Shown piece by piece: positions 21,688 to 29,863 of a DNA stretch of 32,162 nt. Positions within the stretch are counted from its first letter, which is position 1; each line of letters begins with the position of its first letter. The DNA comes from Paenibacillus lautus NBRC 15380 (GTDB lineage: Bacteria; Bacillota; Bacilli; Paenibacillales; Paenibacillaceae): NCBI RefSeq assembly GCF_004000945.1, contig NZ_BIMF01000036.1, positions 1 through 32,162 of the forward strand. The letters run 5' to 3'. The notes beneath the pieces were generated by a model that searched no databases, was not told where the DNA came from, and saw only the letters and a program-made list of their open reading frames with translations. A program made the position numbers and the translations under genes.

Positions 21688-21820
21688 ATGAAGAACATGA
21701 AACACAACTGTGTTCCTTTTGCTTGTTGGAATAATTTCCTCAACACATTTATTAGCAGAAGCTAGTGTCGGAACAAATACTAATCCGTATGGAAAAGAAT
21801 CTAGATTAACAATATACTAG
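21688..21820 (+). pseudogene. Possible small secreted peptide, start region frameshifted
   Basis: From GTG 21710 the frame reads VFLLLVGIISSTHLLAEASV then GTNTNPYGKESRLTIY, a signal-peptide-like core with an AEA cleavage site and an 18-residue hydrophilic tail. A better start, MKNMKH from ATG 21688, lies in another frame, so a one-base indel near 21700 probably separates the true start from the hydrophobic core. No strong ribosome site. It could be a small signalling peptide or a remnant of a secreted protein. Confidence 0.35.
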
Positions 21821-21852
21821 CTATAACAGTTTATTGTTGAGGTGAATATTAA

Positions 21853-22419
21853 ATGGATGAAGTCAATGAATCAAAACAAATTGTATTACAAATGGGCGGT
21901 GCCTTGAAAAAGTACAGAAAAGAAAAAAATATGAGCTTAGACGACTTAGCGGAATTAACGGGCGTAAGCAAACTTACTCTGGGGAATATCGAACGTGGCG
22001 AAACAAATCCAACTTTGGCGATTATATGGAAAATTTCAAAAGGCATATCTTTACCGCTATTTGCTTTGTTCAAATCAGAAGACCCTGTTAATTTGTATCG
22101 AGCAGGGGAGGGGCTGCGGTTTTCTAATGATCAAAAAAATTGGATCATTGAACCAGTTTTTAAAAACGCAAGCAACGATATTGAAATGTGTCGGGCTTAC
22201 TTACAGCCGAATAGCTCGTATCACCCCGAAGGACATCATGTGAATACAACTGAAATCGCGACAGTAATGACTGGCTCCATTGAAATTCAAGTCAATGAAG
22301 AGATTTATACATTGAATCAATATGATACGATCAGTTTTCGTGCAGATTGTCCTCACTCTTATACCAACCGTACGGATAGCGAAACAGTGCTCCATATATC
22401 CTTAAAGTATGGTTTCTAA
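21853..22419 (+). CDS. XRE-family regulator with C-terminal cupin domain
   Basis: 188 residues. Residues ~12-70 are a Cro/CI helix-turn-helix (MGGALKKYRKEKNMSLDDLA, LTGVSKLTLGNIERGETNPT). Residues ~105-185 are a cupin barrel (YHPEGHHVNTTEIATVMTGS, YTLNQYDTISFRADCPHSYT) with His residues that could bind metal. This architecture controls transporter or catabolic genes, often the next gene. GAGGTG lies before ATG 21853. A terminator (22444-22490) and an AT-rich region with paired sites (22504-22548) separate it from the CynX-type transporter, its likely target. Confidence 0.92.
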   Translation: MDEVNESKQIVLQMGGALKKYRKEKNMSLDDLAELTGVSKLTLGNIERGETNPTLAIIWKISKGISLPLFALFKSEDPVNLYRAGEGLRFSNDQKNWIIEPVFKNASNDIEMCRAYLQPNSSYHPEGHHVNTTEIATVMTGSIEIQVNEEIYTLNQYDTISFRADCPHSYTNRTDSETVLHISLKYGF

Positions 22420-22443
22420 AAATCGATAAATTCTACTTATTAA

Positions 22444-22490
22444 ATACAACTCCGAAATCCATGGCGGGAATTCAGAGTTGTATTTTTGTT
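22444..22490 (+). terminator. Intrinsic terminator of the XRE-cupin gene
   Basis: ATACAACTC (22444-22452) pairs with GAGTTGTAT (22475-22483), with an inner CCGAAATCC/GGGAATTC partial pairing, followed by TTTTG. Confidence 0.8.
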
Positions 22491-22503
22491 GTTTAGATGA
22501 GAA

Positions 22504-22548
22504 TTAATATATTATAAAATATATATTGTTAAATTTAATATATTATAA
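22504..22548. promoter_or_regulatory. Paired AT-rich repeats before the CynX-type transporter
   Basis: TTAATATATTATAA occurs exactly twice, at 22504-22517 and 22535-22548, 31 bases apart (about three helical turns). Each has internal symmetry (AATATATT). The 130-base gap is extremely AT-rich. Two phased identical sites suit cooperative binding by a regulator such as the adjacent XRE-cupin protein. Confidence 0.4.
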
Positions 22549-22630
22549 TATACTTTTGTTGTTCGCGCGGATGTTATTGTCATATAGAAATAAATAATAA
22601 TATATGAATTCAGGATAGGAGAAATGAAGA

Positions 22631-23875
22631 ATGCCGAAAAAACAAAATAAAAAATCCGTGCCATCCTCTTTAGGGCTGATCATTCTGGGCATTATTGTTA
22701 TTGCAGCTAATTTACGTACTCCCTTAACCTCAGTTGGTCCTTTAGTGAGTCTTATAAGGGATGACGTTCATATTTCAAATACATTAGCAGGCCTGATCAC
22801 AACGGTACCCTTGCTTGCCTTTGCTTTATTATCGCCATTAGTACCAAAATTAGGGCGAAGGTATGGTGTTGAACGTATCATTTTGATTGCCCTAATCTTT
22901 CTGACTGTTGGTATTGTAATACGATCTTTATCTGGCGCAGTTAATCTGTTTATTGGGACAGCAGTTCTTGGATTCGCAATTGCCGTTTGTAATGTATTAT
23001 TGCCCAGTATAATCAAACGGGATTTCCCAAATAAAATTGGCTCCATGACAGGTGTTTACTCCATTTCAATGAATTTATGTGGAGCAATCGCATCGGGAAT
23101 CAGTGTACCGCTAGCCGTGAACGCAGGGCTTAAATGGCAGGGAGCACTGGGAATATGGGGGATCCTAAGCTTTGTATCGATCCTCTGTTGGTTACCCCAA
23201 TTAAGTAATCAAACGAAACAAACAGCCACGACGAGTCAACAGATGGCCAGCAACGATGTGAATGTTTGGCGATCCCCGCTTGCCTGGCAAGTAACCATGT
23301 TTATGGGTATACAGTCCATGGTTTTCTATGTGTTGATTGCATGGTTGCCTGAAATTTTAAAGCAGCAAGGAATTGACTCCAACCAATCTGGATGGTACCT
23401 CTCGATCATGCAGTTAGCTATGCTTCCATTTACCTTTATTGTCCCCGTTATTGCTGGACGCATGTCGAGCCAACGTTTGTTAGTGGTCATCACAACCATT
23501 TTGCTTTTGACGGGGACGCTCGGACTTCTTTACGGAAGCTCCAATATCATTCTGTTGTGGATCATCATACTCGGAATTGGTGGAGGCTTCGCCTTTAGTT
23601 TGGCCATGATGTTTTTCGGGTTACGTACTGAAAATGCGCACCAAGCAGCGGAACTGTCTGGCATGGCGCAATCGATCGGATATCTTCTTGCCGCAATCGG
23701 GCCTGCCCTTATAGGATACCTGCATGATGTGACAAATAGTTGGAACCTGCCACTTTTCATTCTGCTTGGCGCATCGGTCTTACTCTTTTTAGTCGGTATA
23801 GGAGCAGCAAGCAACCGTTTTGTAGGTAGCCGAAATAGTTACGAGTACCACGGAAAGGATGATAAATATGTTTGA
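22631..23875 (+). CDS. MFS transporter, CynX/NimT family
   Basis: 414 residues with twelve hydrophobic segments. The N-terminus ANLRTPLTSVGPLVSLIRDD is the signature of the cyanate permease-like CynX/NimT/YycB branch (RxxxTSVGPLLP). A central loop SNQTKQTATTSQQMASNDV divides two six-helix halves. Substrates in the family include cyanate and 2-nitroimidazole; here it is unknown. AGGAG lies 8 bases before ATG 22631. It overlaps the UspA gene by 8 bases, so they are co-translated. Probably controlled by the XRE-cupin gene upstream. Confidence 0.92.
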   Translation: MPKKQNKKSVPSSLGLIILGIIVIAANLRTPLTSVGPLVSLIRDDVHISNTLAGLITTVPLLAFALLSPLVPKLGRRYGVERIILIALIFLTVGIVIRSLSGAVNLFIGTAVLGFAIAVCNVLLPSIIKRDFPNKIGSMTGVYSISMNLCGAIASGISVPLAVNAGLKWQGALGIWGILSFVSILCWLPQLSNQTKQTATTSQQMASNDVNVWRSPLAWQVTMFMGIQSMVFYVLIAWLPEILKQQGIDSNQSGWYLSIMQLAMLPFTFIVPVIAGRMSSQRLLVVITTILLLTGTLGLLYGSSNIILLWIIILGIGGGFAFSLAMMFFGLRTENAHQAAELSGMAQSIGYLLAAIGPALIGYLHDVTNSWNLPLFILLGASVLLFLVGIGAASNRFVGSRNSYEYHGKDDKYV

Positions 23876-24299
23876 CAAAATTATGGTGGCTATTGATAAA
23901 GCTGAGATAACGAACAAACTCCTTGATGCAACCATTGAAATAGCCCGAAACAAACAAACTCAAGTTACCTTGGTTAATGTCAGCCAGGAATATGTGTCGA
24001 ATGGCATGACATATGTACCAGAGAATTTCTTGGAAGATTTATTGAACGAAATGGAGAAAGCGAGTCTGGAACAGCTGCAACAAGCCAAATCTAAATTAGA
24101 ATCTGCGGGTATTAACCCGAAAACTGTTCATCTTAAGGGAGATCCTGCATATGAAATATTAAATTATGCAAAGGATACCGAGCAGCAACTTATTATTATC
24201 GGAAGCCGTGGGCTACGGGGCATAAAAGAAATGATGCTTGGAAGTGTCAGCCACAAGGTTTCACAGCTATCAAGTTGCCCAGTCCTCATTGTACATTAA
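23868..24299 (+). CDS. Universal stress protein, UspA family
   Basis: 143 residues from ATG 23868 (AAAGGATG in front; ATG 23859 has no room for a ribosome site). It has the nucleotide-binding Usp fold: FDKIMVAIDKAE at the start and IIGSRGLRGIKEMMLGSVSH with KVSQLSSCPVLIVH at the end, i.e. the G-x2-G-x9-G-S ATP-binding pattern. It overlaps the transporter gene by 8 bases. Such MFS-Usp pairs suggest a stress-linked role for the transporter. Confidence 0.92.
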   Translation: MFDKIMVAIDKAEITNKLLDATIEIARNKQTQVTLVNVSQEYVSNGMTYVPENFLEDLLNEMEKASLEQLQQAKSKLESAGINPKTVHLKGDPAYEILNYAKDTEQQLIIIGSRGLRGIKEMMLGSVSHKVSQLSSCPVLIVH

Positions 24300-24329
24300 C
24301 TCCTTCGGAACTGCAGAGATGATGCATTG

Positions 24330-24395
24330 TTATACTAACGGGGAATGTACAGCTGCATTCTAGGATATTTGTGTCCTACAATGCAGCTGTTTCTA
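24330..24395 (+). repeat. Family B head with a unique long terminator hairpin
   Basis: Head TATACTAACGGGGAATGTA, then a strong stem: ACAGCTGCATT (24349-24359) with AATGCAGCTGT (24380-24390), and an inner AGGA/TCCT, followed by TTTCT. It should terminate the MFS-Usp transcript. The hairpin is unrelated in sequence to those of other family B copies. Confidence 0.7.
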
Positions 24396-24414
24396 TATCT
24401 CTTTAGCTGCTCAA

Positions 24415-24677
24415 ATGCTGACACTGAAGATTACGGGAGGGAGGACCTGTCACTACACGGTGCTTCACAACGATCACCACCGTCCGGGCGCGCTCGAGGC
24501 TCTGAAAAATGCGTTCGTTGTCTTCGGTGCGCCGAAGTACGCTCTCGGGATCCGATCCAAAGGCTACCGGAAGAGACGATCGCTGCCGTCCGAGAAACCC
24601 AGAGTGACCAGCGTTACCGAGCACTAAAAGTCCAACGGGTTTTAGATTTTGTTAAAACGATGATGGAAGAAATCTAA
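24415..24677 (+). pseudogene. Decayed gene in two frames, possibly a DDE integrase/transposase
   Basis: One frame reads HYTVLHNDHHRPGALEALKN then AFVVFGAPKYALGIRSKG. Another frame continues PEETIAAVRETQSDQRYRAL then KVQRVLDFVKTMMEEI and stops at 24677. The first part loosely resembles the region between catalytic Asp residues of DDE transposases (…ALKNAFxxFGAPK), but the expected TDNG is absent, so this identity is a guess. G+C is higher than the surroundings. There is no start or ribosome site. Confidence 0.35.
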
Positions 24678-24698
24678 CAGTCGAAAAGGAGTTACGGC

Positions 24699-24838
24699 AA
24701 AGGGTACAAGTTCTTGTCCTTTAACGGTACATGTTCTTGTTGTGTCGGGGGACAAGAACATGAGCCGATTCCCGATTAGATAAGTATTTAACTATGTTCC
24801 CATGCATTTTCATTAAGCTAACGGGCAGGATAGCGTAA
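24699..24838 (+). repeat. Family A repeat, copy 5, rearranged
   Basis: CAAAGGGTACAAGTTCTTGTCC, CGGTACATGTTCTTGTTG, GTCGGGGGACAAGAACATG, AGCCGATTCCCGATTAGATA, AGTATTTAACTATGTTCCCA and tail CATTAAGCTAACGGGCAGGA. The terminator hairpin is absent and the order of the parts differs: the TACAAGTTCTTGTCC arm stands before the GTCGGGGGACAAGAACATG segment instead of after it. This looks like recombination between two tandem elements. Confidence 0.8.
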
Positions 24839-24850
24839 TAATTTTGTTGA

Positions 24851-24934
24851 ATACTTCTGTACAACGAGGTCGCCGAGGAGATGACAACCTCTAAAAAAAT
24901 TACCCAACTGGTAAATGTTCTGTTACTGGGGTAA
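24851..24934 (+). pseudogene. C-terminal gene remnant before the HIT gene
   Basis: The frame reads ILLYNEVAEEMTTSKKITQL then VNVLLLG and stops. It is a plausible helical protein end with no start; it begins about 10 bases after the repeat tail at 24838. Identity unknown. Its last codons lie just before the HIT gene's ribosome site. Confidence 0.35.
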
Positions 24935-24950
24935 GGAGGAGAGATTGTTA

Positions 24951-25352
24951 ATGGAAGACTGTATATTCTGCAAAATCGTAAAAGGTGAAGCCAATTCTTG
25001 GAAGGTTTATGAAAATGAGTCCGTTTATGCTTTTCTCGATATAAATCCCGTAAATGAATATCATACTTTAATTATTCCAAAAAGGCATTATGAGAACATT
25101 TTTGACACACCTGAAGATGAATTGATAAAAGTAATGTCAGTTGTTAAAAAGATAACTATGTTATATAACACAAAGTTAGGAATCAAAAATGTCCAGATAA
25201 TTAACAGTTCAGGACCCGAGGCACAACAAGATGTGTTTCACACCCATTTCCATATTGTTCCTAGGAGATATGGTGACAATCAAGATGTTAAATGGACGAC
25301 TCACCGAGAATGGCGAGGGAAATTTGATGATTTGTTAATGGCGTTAAGATAG
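24951..25352 (+). CDS. HIT-family nucleotide hydrolase
   Basis: 133 residues. The start MEDCIFCKIVKGE carries the CxxC zinc pair of Hint/Hit proteins, and the catalytic histidine triad is H97-T-H99-F-H101 in VFHTHFHIVPR. These enzymes split AMP from lysine, dinucleotides or aminoacyl-adenylates. ATG 24951 is chosen because AAGGAGG lies in front; upstream in-frame codons (MFCYWGKEERLL) belong to the leader. Followed by its own terminator and a family B repeat. Confidence 0.93.
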   Translation: MEDCIFCKIVKGEANSWKVYENESVYAFLDINPVNEYHTLIIPKRHYENIFDTPEDELIKVMSVVKKITMLYNTKLGIKNVQIINSSGPEAQQDVFHTHFHIVPRRYGDNQDVKWTTHREWRGKFDDLLMALR

Positions 25353-25364
25353 CATTTAACTCTT

Positions 25365-25393
25365 GGCTGTTGTCGGATCATCGACAGCCTTAT
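25365..25393 (+). terminator. Likely terminator of the HIT gene
   Basis: GGCTGT (25365-25370) pairs with ACAGCC (25384-25389), loop of 13, followed by TTATT. The T-run is short, but the family B hairpin 40 bases on provides a second stop. Confidence 0.55.
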
Positions 25394-25395
25394 TG

Positions 25396-25482
25396 CGCTA
25401 ACGGGAGAAGTTAGTTGAATAAAGACAAGAAGGCAGCCGGTCAGATTGATCAGCTGCCTTAATTAAGCTAACGGGCAGTTTT
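25396..25482 (+). repeat. Family B repeat, complete head-hairpin-tail
   Basis: Head GCTAACGGGAGAAGTTAGTT (25396-25415); spacer AATAAAGACAAG; hairpin AAGGCAGC (25430-25437), loop, GCTGCCTT (25453-25460); tail AATTAAGCTAACGGGCAGTT (25461-25480). Shares the spacer and GGCAGCCGG arm with copies at 10693, 29864 and 31864. Confidence 0.88.
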
Positions 25483-25548
25483 ATAGAAATTTTGTGACTC
25501 TAAAGTATTGCTTTAAATTCCAATGTATTGAAGAGGTGAAATTTTGAA

Positions 25549-26055
25549 ATGAAAATTATCAGAGAAGAAAAAAACGTTAGAGGGCTCCCGTTGCCTAACG
25601 TAACACAATTAGTATTGTCTGAAGTTATTCCTCGTCAAGAATTAATAACGTGCTCGTTTGTACTTGCATTTCAAGAAGACGCATTGTTATTAACTAATTT
25701 GAATGAAAGAGGATGGGATATACCTGGAGGGCATATCGAACCTGGGGAAACGCCAATTGAGGCAATGAAAAGGGAACTTTATGAAGAAACGGGTGCTTTG
25801 ATTGAATCTCCTCACGTTCTCGGATATGAATTGATAAGACTATATAACAAGCCAGAGAATTATAAGTATCCATATCCAGAGAGCTATATGGTCTTTTATT
25901 CTGCAAGAATCATAAGGCTTGATGATTTTCAAAATACTTATGAAACAAACGGAAGAGGGCTGTTCAAACCAGAAGAGGCATTAAAAATTGCTTGGGTCGA
26001 AGCAAATAAAGCTTTCTATGAAGAAGGACTACGAAGAGCAGCTAACAATAGGTGA
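25549..26055 (+). CDS. Nudix hydrolase
   Basis: 168 residues. The Nudix box GX5EX7REUXEEXGU is intact at residues ~60-82: GGHIEPGETPIEAMKRELYE then ETGA. Nudix enzymes split nucleoside diphosphates linked to another group. The N-terminal ~35 residues and the C-terminal GLFKPEEALKIAWVEANKAF are not diagnostic of a subfamily. ATG 25549 lies behind GAGGTG. It stands between two family B repeats and seems monocistronic. Confidence 0.92.
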   Translation: MKIIREEKNVRGLPLPNVTQLVLSEVIPRQELITCSFVLAFQEDALLLTNLNERGWDIPGGHIEPGETPIEAMKRELYEETGALIESPHVLGYELIRLYNKPENYKYPYPESYMVFYSARIIRLDDFQNTYETNGRGLFKPEEALKIAWVEANKAFYEEGLRRAANNR

Positions 26056-26108
26056 TTAAATTAACGGGAAACAATAAAACAACTTTCCAACCACTGGAAA
26101 CGTTTTAA
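26056..26108 (+). repeat. Family B head with TTTCCA hairpin
   Basis: Head AAATTAACGGGAAACAATAA (degraded), then TTTCCA-accac-TGGAAA and CGTTTTAAT. It begins at the Nudix stop codon. The tail is lacking. Confidence 0.5.
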
Positions 26109-26189
26109 TCAAGGGAGGTAGCTTGGAAGCAACGCATTAATAGTTTATAACGGAAGAATAAATGATATTTAAAGATGGAGGAATAAATT

Positions 26190-26399
26190 TTGGAGACAAA
26201 AGAAGAAAATTTTCCAAAAGATATTACCATGGAATCAATCAAAAGTTTAACAGAGAAAGATGCAAAGACTTTCTTGAATCTTATATATGCACTTTTAAAA
26301 GACAATGAAAGTCCGAGCGAACATTTGATTTCAAATGTGTTATCCATTTTTGAGAAACAATTACCGAGAGTGGCTAAAGCAAGACAGAATAAAAACTAG
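26190..26399 (+). CDS. Small hypothetical protein (69 aa)
   Basis: TTG 26190 follows GGAGGAATAAAT. The product is short, charged and helical (ESIKSLTEKDAKTFLNLIYA, LISNVLSIFEKQLPRVAKAR), with no membrane segment or known motif. It might be a small DNA- or protein-binding factor; nothing supports more. A different frame continues after its stop (26395-26490: KRCEDKIIEFEQRILEYPLI), so the gene may once have been longer or a second remnant is joined. Confidence 0.5.
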   Translation: METKEENFPKDITMESIKSLTEKDAKTFLNLIYALLKDNESPSEHLISNVLSIFEKQLPRVAKARQNKN

Positions 26400-26542
26400 T
26401 CATCATGCTGCTACAAAACGCTGCGAAGATAAAATAATTGAATTTGAACAACGGATATTGGAATACCCCTTGATCCCTCGACCCGCATAACGGGTGGTTT
26501 GATGTTACTTACTAAAACTATCGCCATTCGTTAGTTCAATAT

Positions 26543-27385
26543 CTATGTACCTTGTGCAAAAATGTCTATATTCAATGTCTTTAACACTTCAATAGCTTCT
26601 ATTACTGGTAATTTGGGTAACATAAACTCTTCTGATAGCACTGCTTTTATTTCCTCTGATGAGGATAAGGTTTTAACATTTATTTCACCATTTGAATAAC
26701 GTATACCGAACTTATTATTTACTAAAGATACACTTCTTTGTTTATAGGTCTGATATAGTTGGCATCTTAAGATAGTCATAAATGGGGCGTTAGGTTTATT
26801 AGATTTTTCTATAACATCATTAAAATCACTAACTTTAGCTTCTTTTCGAGAGTTGAAGCGCCATGTTTTTCCGTTTTGTTTACCGTTAGTGTAGCGGACA
26901 TATTTATACCTGTTTATTTGTATCTCTTCTGGTAAAATATACACTTCATCTTTACCAAAATCAGAGATATTCTTTAAATCATTCTCAAAACGTACTGGCT
27001 TGAAAAAGGGAGCCGCAGCACCACAATCAACGTAAAAACGTTCATTATCCATTTTAACTATAATGCCCATATGCTCCTCTCCAAGCATAGCATGATAACA
27101 ATCAAACCCTATCTCTCGTAACAAAATCATTAGGTTGGAGTTTAAAGTATAACAAGTCCCTCCGAAGTTGTATTCGCTAAAATTCTTAGTAAATAACTCA
27201 AATGAAGGTAGCTCAAAATTACTATAATTATTATCTCTAAAATAGAGTAATTTGCTGATATTCTCAAAGGGAAAAGTATTTAATTGTGCATGGCAAATTT
27301 GTTCTAAATAATTATATGATGGCTTCTCTAAATCTAAATTCAAATAATCCAGATATTTAATTGTACTATCAGTTATATTTGGCAA
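26543..27385 (-). CDS. Arylamine N-acetyltransferase (NAT) family
   Basis: 280 residues. The catalytic triad is visible at normal NAT spacing: Cys78 in FGGTCYTLN, His105 in GEEHMGIIV and Asp120 in FYVDCGAA. QLNTFPFENISKLL near residue 34 is also typical. NATs move acetyl groups from acetyl-CoA to arylamines or hydrazines, or act in secondary-metabolite amide formation. The usual Glu after the catalytic Cys (RGGYCFEQN) is Leu here, so substrate preference may differ. TTG 27385 lies 9 bases behind GGGAGG. No partner genes. Region 27386-27595 upstream holds nothing I recognise. Confidence 0.88.
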   Translation of the reverse strand: MPNITDSTIKYLDYLNLDLEKPSYNYLEQICHAQLNTFPFENISKLLYFRDNNYSNFELPSFELFTKNFSEYNFGGTCYTLNSNLMILLREIGFDCYHAMLGEEHMGIIVKMDNERFYVDCGAAAPFFKPVRFENDLKNISDFGKDEVYILPEEIQINRYKYVRYTNGKQNGKTWRFNSRKEAKVSDFNDVIEKSNKPNAPFMTILRCQLYQTYKQRSVSLVNNKFGIRYSNGEINVKTLSSSEEIKAVLSEEFMLPKLPVIEAIEVLKTLNIDIFAQGT

Positions 27386-27595
27386 TCCAAATTACCTCCC
27401 AAAAATTTTTATTGTCAAATCTATATCAACCTAAATTATCCTGCCTCATTAATTCAATAAAAATTGGTATCTTTTTATTGAAGAATACTAACAACCCCCT
27501 CCTTATTTTAACAAACTTTCCGCGGTGGAACTATAATATTGATCAAATTTGCATAAGAGTAATTAACGGAAGTTTAGACTGCATGAAGGTAATCA

Positions 27596-27712
27596 TCGAC
27601 TCAGTACATTACAGAATTTAACTTTGAAAAATATTATCTTATTATTTGGGACGATCATTCATATGGAAACATAATAAATTATTTAAAGAATTGCGGTATT
27701 GATATGAAATGA
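27596..27712 (+). pseudogene. C-terminal gene remnant
   Basis: The frame reads STQYITEFNFEKYYLIIWDD then HSYGNIINYLKNCGIDMK and stops. Protein-like, no start, function unknown. It lies 97 bases before the APH-fold pseudogene. Confidence 0.35.
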
Positions 27713-27808
27713 TAGACATTATTTGAATGCTATTGATGCCGAGAGACAAGGGATCGTGCGATGAATCACCGAAAAACTGATCTCAATGGGGAAGGAGGTG
27801 AAAGCGCT

Positions 27809-28316
27809 TTGGTTAGCAATGAAATCCTTTCGCAAGCAAGTAGAGCTTTCGATTTTGACATTCATTCCATACAGTTTGTAAGTAACTCCACTAACGAAGT
27901 CTACAAATACATTAAAGACAGTAGGGCTTATTTTCTACGGTTGTCACCAAAACCGGTTGAATATGAAAAGACGATTCAGGCTGAAGTTCAATGGGTTCGT
28001 TACTTAGCTGAAAACGGTGTTCGCACCTCATTGCCAATTCAAACAATAGAAGGCAACATGACGAAAGTATGCATAGAAGGAATGGAAGCCAGCAGAAATA
28101 AATAATCCTTATTTACACAACGGGTTAGATTATGAATGGATCCGACTTATTCCTTTGTTTATGGATTATAGAAATATTGGGTCTTTCTTTTGGTGGCTTA
28201 GCAATTGGGATGGGAATGAAGATAATCTGTCAGAATTTCAAAAGAAAGCTATTATTGATGCGGTTCATTTGATTGAAAGAGATATGCCGTTTGACGGATG
28301 CAATTTTGAATTGTAG
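27809..28316 (+). pseudogene. APH-fold phosphotransferase with the catalytic core deleted
   Basis: TTG 27809 follows AAGGAGGTG and encodes an N-lobe: SQASRAFDFDIHSIQFVSNS, TNEVYKYIKDSRAYFLRLSP, EVQWVRYLAENGVRTSLPIQ. It stops near 28105. A different frame from about 28101 reads NNPYLHNGLDYEWIRLIPLF, MDYRNIGSFFWWLSNWDG and FQKKAIIDAVHLIERDMPFD to a stop at 28316, matching the end of such kinases. The middle, with the HxDxxxxN catalytic loop and metal Asp, is missing (roughly 100 residues). So this is an internal-deletion pseudogene. The intact relative at 14787 is not a close copy. Confidence 0.75.
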
Positions 28317-28542
28317 CAATTATGAGGCGAATTCATAGACGTCCGGAGGCATCATTTAACACGTTGTTCACGGTGCAATCGCCTCTCGGTCCAGCTGGAG
28401 TAAGCAGTTGATTCGGAGATTACAGTAGCGAGTAAGCAGAATCAGCCGGGCATATCCGCTCCGACTAAGTGCATCACGGAAAGGATATGTTTCCAAATTT
28501 ATTGAACATATATTCCTAACGATTATTGCGAGGAGTGGCAAA
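28317..28542. other. Gene-free gap with a possible short remnant
   Basis: The only protein-like stretch is TLFTVQSPLGPAGVSS and a stop (28359-28409, plus). GAGGAGTGG at 28531 is the ribosome site of the next gene. No repeat copy or terminator hairpin is evident. Confidence 0.3.
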
Positions 28543-29298
28543 GTGAATCTTCCTGTATGTTATGAGAATGAGAAGTTTGAGCCAGTATACAACTATATAC
28601 ATCAAGCACAACAGGAATTTGGAGCATCAGCATCATCAGTAATGGTTATACAAAATGACCGAATCGTATTTGAACGGTATCATGGGTTCCATCACCACAA
28701 AAAGGGAGCTCTTGTCGCATCAGATCAATCCCAATTCAATATTTATTCGACGCGAAAGACCTATGTTTGCTTAGCTATGGCGATGGCTGCTTTGGAAAAC
28801 AACATCGATTTAAGTACACCTGTATACAAAATTATCAATGAACTAGGCAAAATAGAACTTGGAGAAATTACATTATGCGATCTGGCAACCGCTACTGGAC
28901 CTAAGTATTTTGGAAAGGAGCAATTTGAACGCGAAGGTGTGCAAGGCTTTGTTGTAAAGGCACTGACTGGCAAAGTTATATCCCAATATCTACGTGAAAA
29001 GATCCTTAACCCATTAGAGATGAAAGGAACCGAATGGGCCAGCATTACCACATCAGAATTTAGTATCTGATTACACTACTTCAGATAACTTTGCCATGGT
29101 TAGACTGGAATCAACCGATGGACATGAACGCTTACGGAAAAGTTAAAAAATCAATTTCAAACTAAGCGCATACTCGGTTGGTACCATCAACCTGATTGGT
29201 ACTATGCTACAGGGGCAGCAGGGTGCCATTGCGTCATCCTGCCTCAGTTTAATACGGTTGGCATTCGAATGTTAAATAAATATACTGACGATTATTGA
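28543..29298 (+). pseudogene. Class C beta-lactamase-fold serine hydrolase, internally decayed
   Basis: GTG 28543 behind GAGGAG starts 175 good residues: SVMVIQNDRIVFERYHGF, then FNIYSTRKTYVCLAMAMAAL with the SxxK active site (Ser69-Lys72), VYKIINELGKIELGEITLCD, VISQYLREKILNPLEMKGTE. It stops at 29070. A later frame (29170-29298) gives GWYHQPDWYYATGAAGCHCV then ILPQFNTVGIRMLNKYTDDY, the C-terminal strand region where these enzymes have the KTG/HxG motif. The ~60 residues between are lost or unreadable. Related to penicillin-binding/esterase EstB-like proteins; not functional. No signal peptide. Confidence 0.75.
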
Positions 29299-29359
29299 GA
29301 CGACCAGTTTGCATTTAACAGTTTGTTGTTACAATGTCTGACTGAGTAACTAAGGAATG

Positions 29360-29384
29360 GTTAAACTAACGGGCAGGATAGTGT
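29360..29384 (+). repeat. Family B tail
   Basis: GTTAAACTAACGGGCAGGAT with AGTG after it: a perfect tail without head or hairpin, 61 bases after the serine hydrolase pseudogene. Confidence 0.8.
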
Positions 29385-29414
29385 GGCAATGGTCAACTGC
29401 CTTTAGCAGCTTAA

Positions 29415-29810
29415 TCACCTTGCTTTCGGAGCAAATAATTCATGGATATTTCCTTCTGGGTCAGCAAAGAATGCAGTTCTATGGCTCCAAGGCATATCCG
29501 AAGGAGCTTTGATAGGAGTAGCCCCTTTTGAGATGATTGCTGCATAAACTCTATCCAATTCATCAGCCGAATCAACTGGAAATGCCAGTTCAAAACCTTG
29601 CCCACTTTTTTGTTCTTTGTAATCTTTGTGTTCAGTGATTTGATACATTATTTCACGAGAACATATCGCAAATCTTACACCTTTATTTTCTAACCCATAG
29701 TAATGATCTGATTCTGAATCGATACGAAAACCAAGTGCGTCTCGATAAAACCTCCCCATTTTTGATACATCGTCTGCCAAAACTGTAATCAGGTCGATTC
29801 TTGGCTCCAT
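29415..29810 (-). CDS. VOC-superfamily (glyoxalase/bleomycin-resistance fold) protein
   Basis: 131 residues with the paired beta-alpha-beta-beta-beta units of the VOC fold: IDLITVLADDVSKMGRFYRD ALGF at the start, and GFELAFPVDSADELDRVYAA with FFADPEGNIHELFAP at the end (Glu metal ligand). The His usually present in the first strand is Asp/Leu here, so metal binding is not certain. Such proteins are isomerases, dioxygenases or drug-binding proteins. ATG 29810 is chosen (GTAGGTG upstream); TTG 29822 is too close to that site. It stands alone between two repeats. Confidence 0.88.
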   Translation of the reverse strand: MEPRIDLITVLADDVSKMGRFYRDALGFRIDSESDHYYGLENKGVRFAICSREIMYQITEHKDYKEQKSGQGFELAFPVDSADELDRVYAAIISKGATPIKAPSDMPWSHRTAFFADPEGNIHELFAPKAR

Positions 29811-29863
29811 TTTTCTCAACACCTACTTTCAATTAATTATTAAGCATTTTACCATATTATTGT

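Noticed and set aside
26480..26500. ACCCG-cataa-CGGGT hairpin considered as a terminator.
   Set aside because: No T-run on either strand, and the short stem lies over the end of a probable gene remnant.
27510..27545. CCGCGGTGGAAC (minus: TTCCACCGCGG) looks a little like the T-box consensus GGTACCGCGG.
   Set aside because: The conserved TGGNACC part is not matched, no specifier-loop architecture or tRNA-synthetase/amino-acid gene follows, and the only nearby minus-strand gene would be read away from it.
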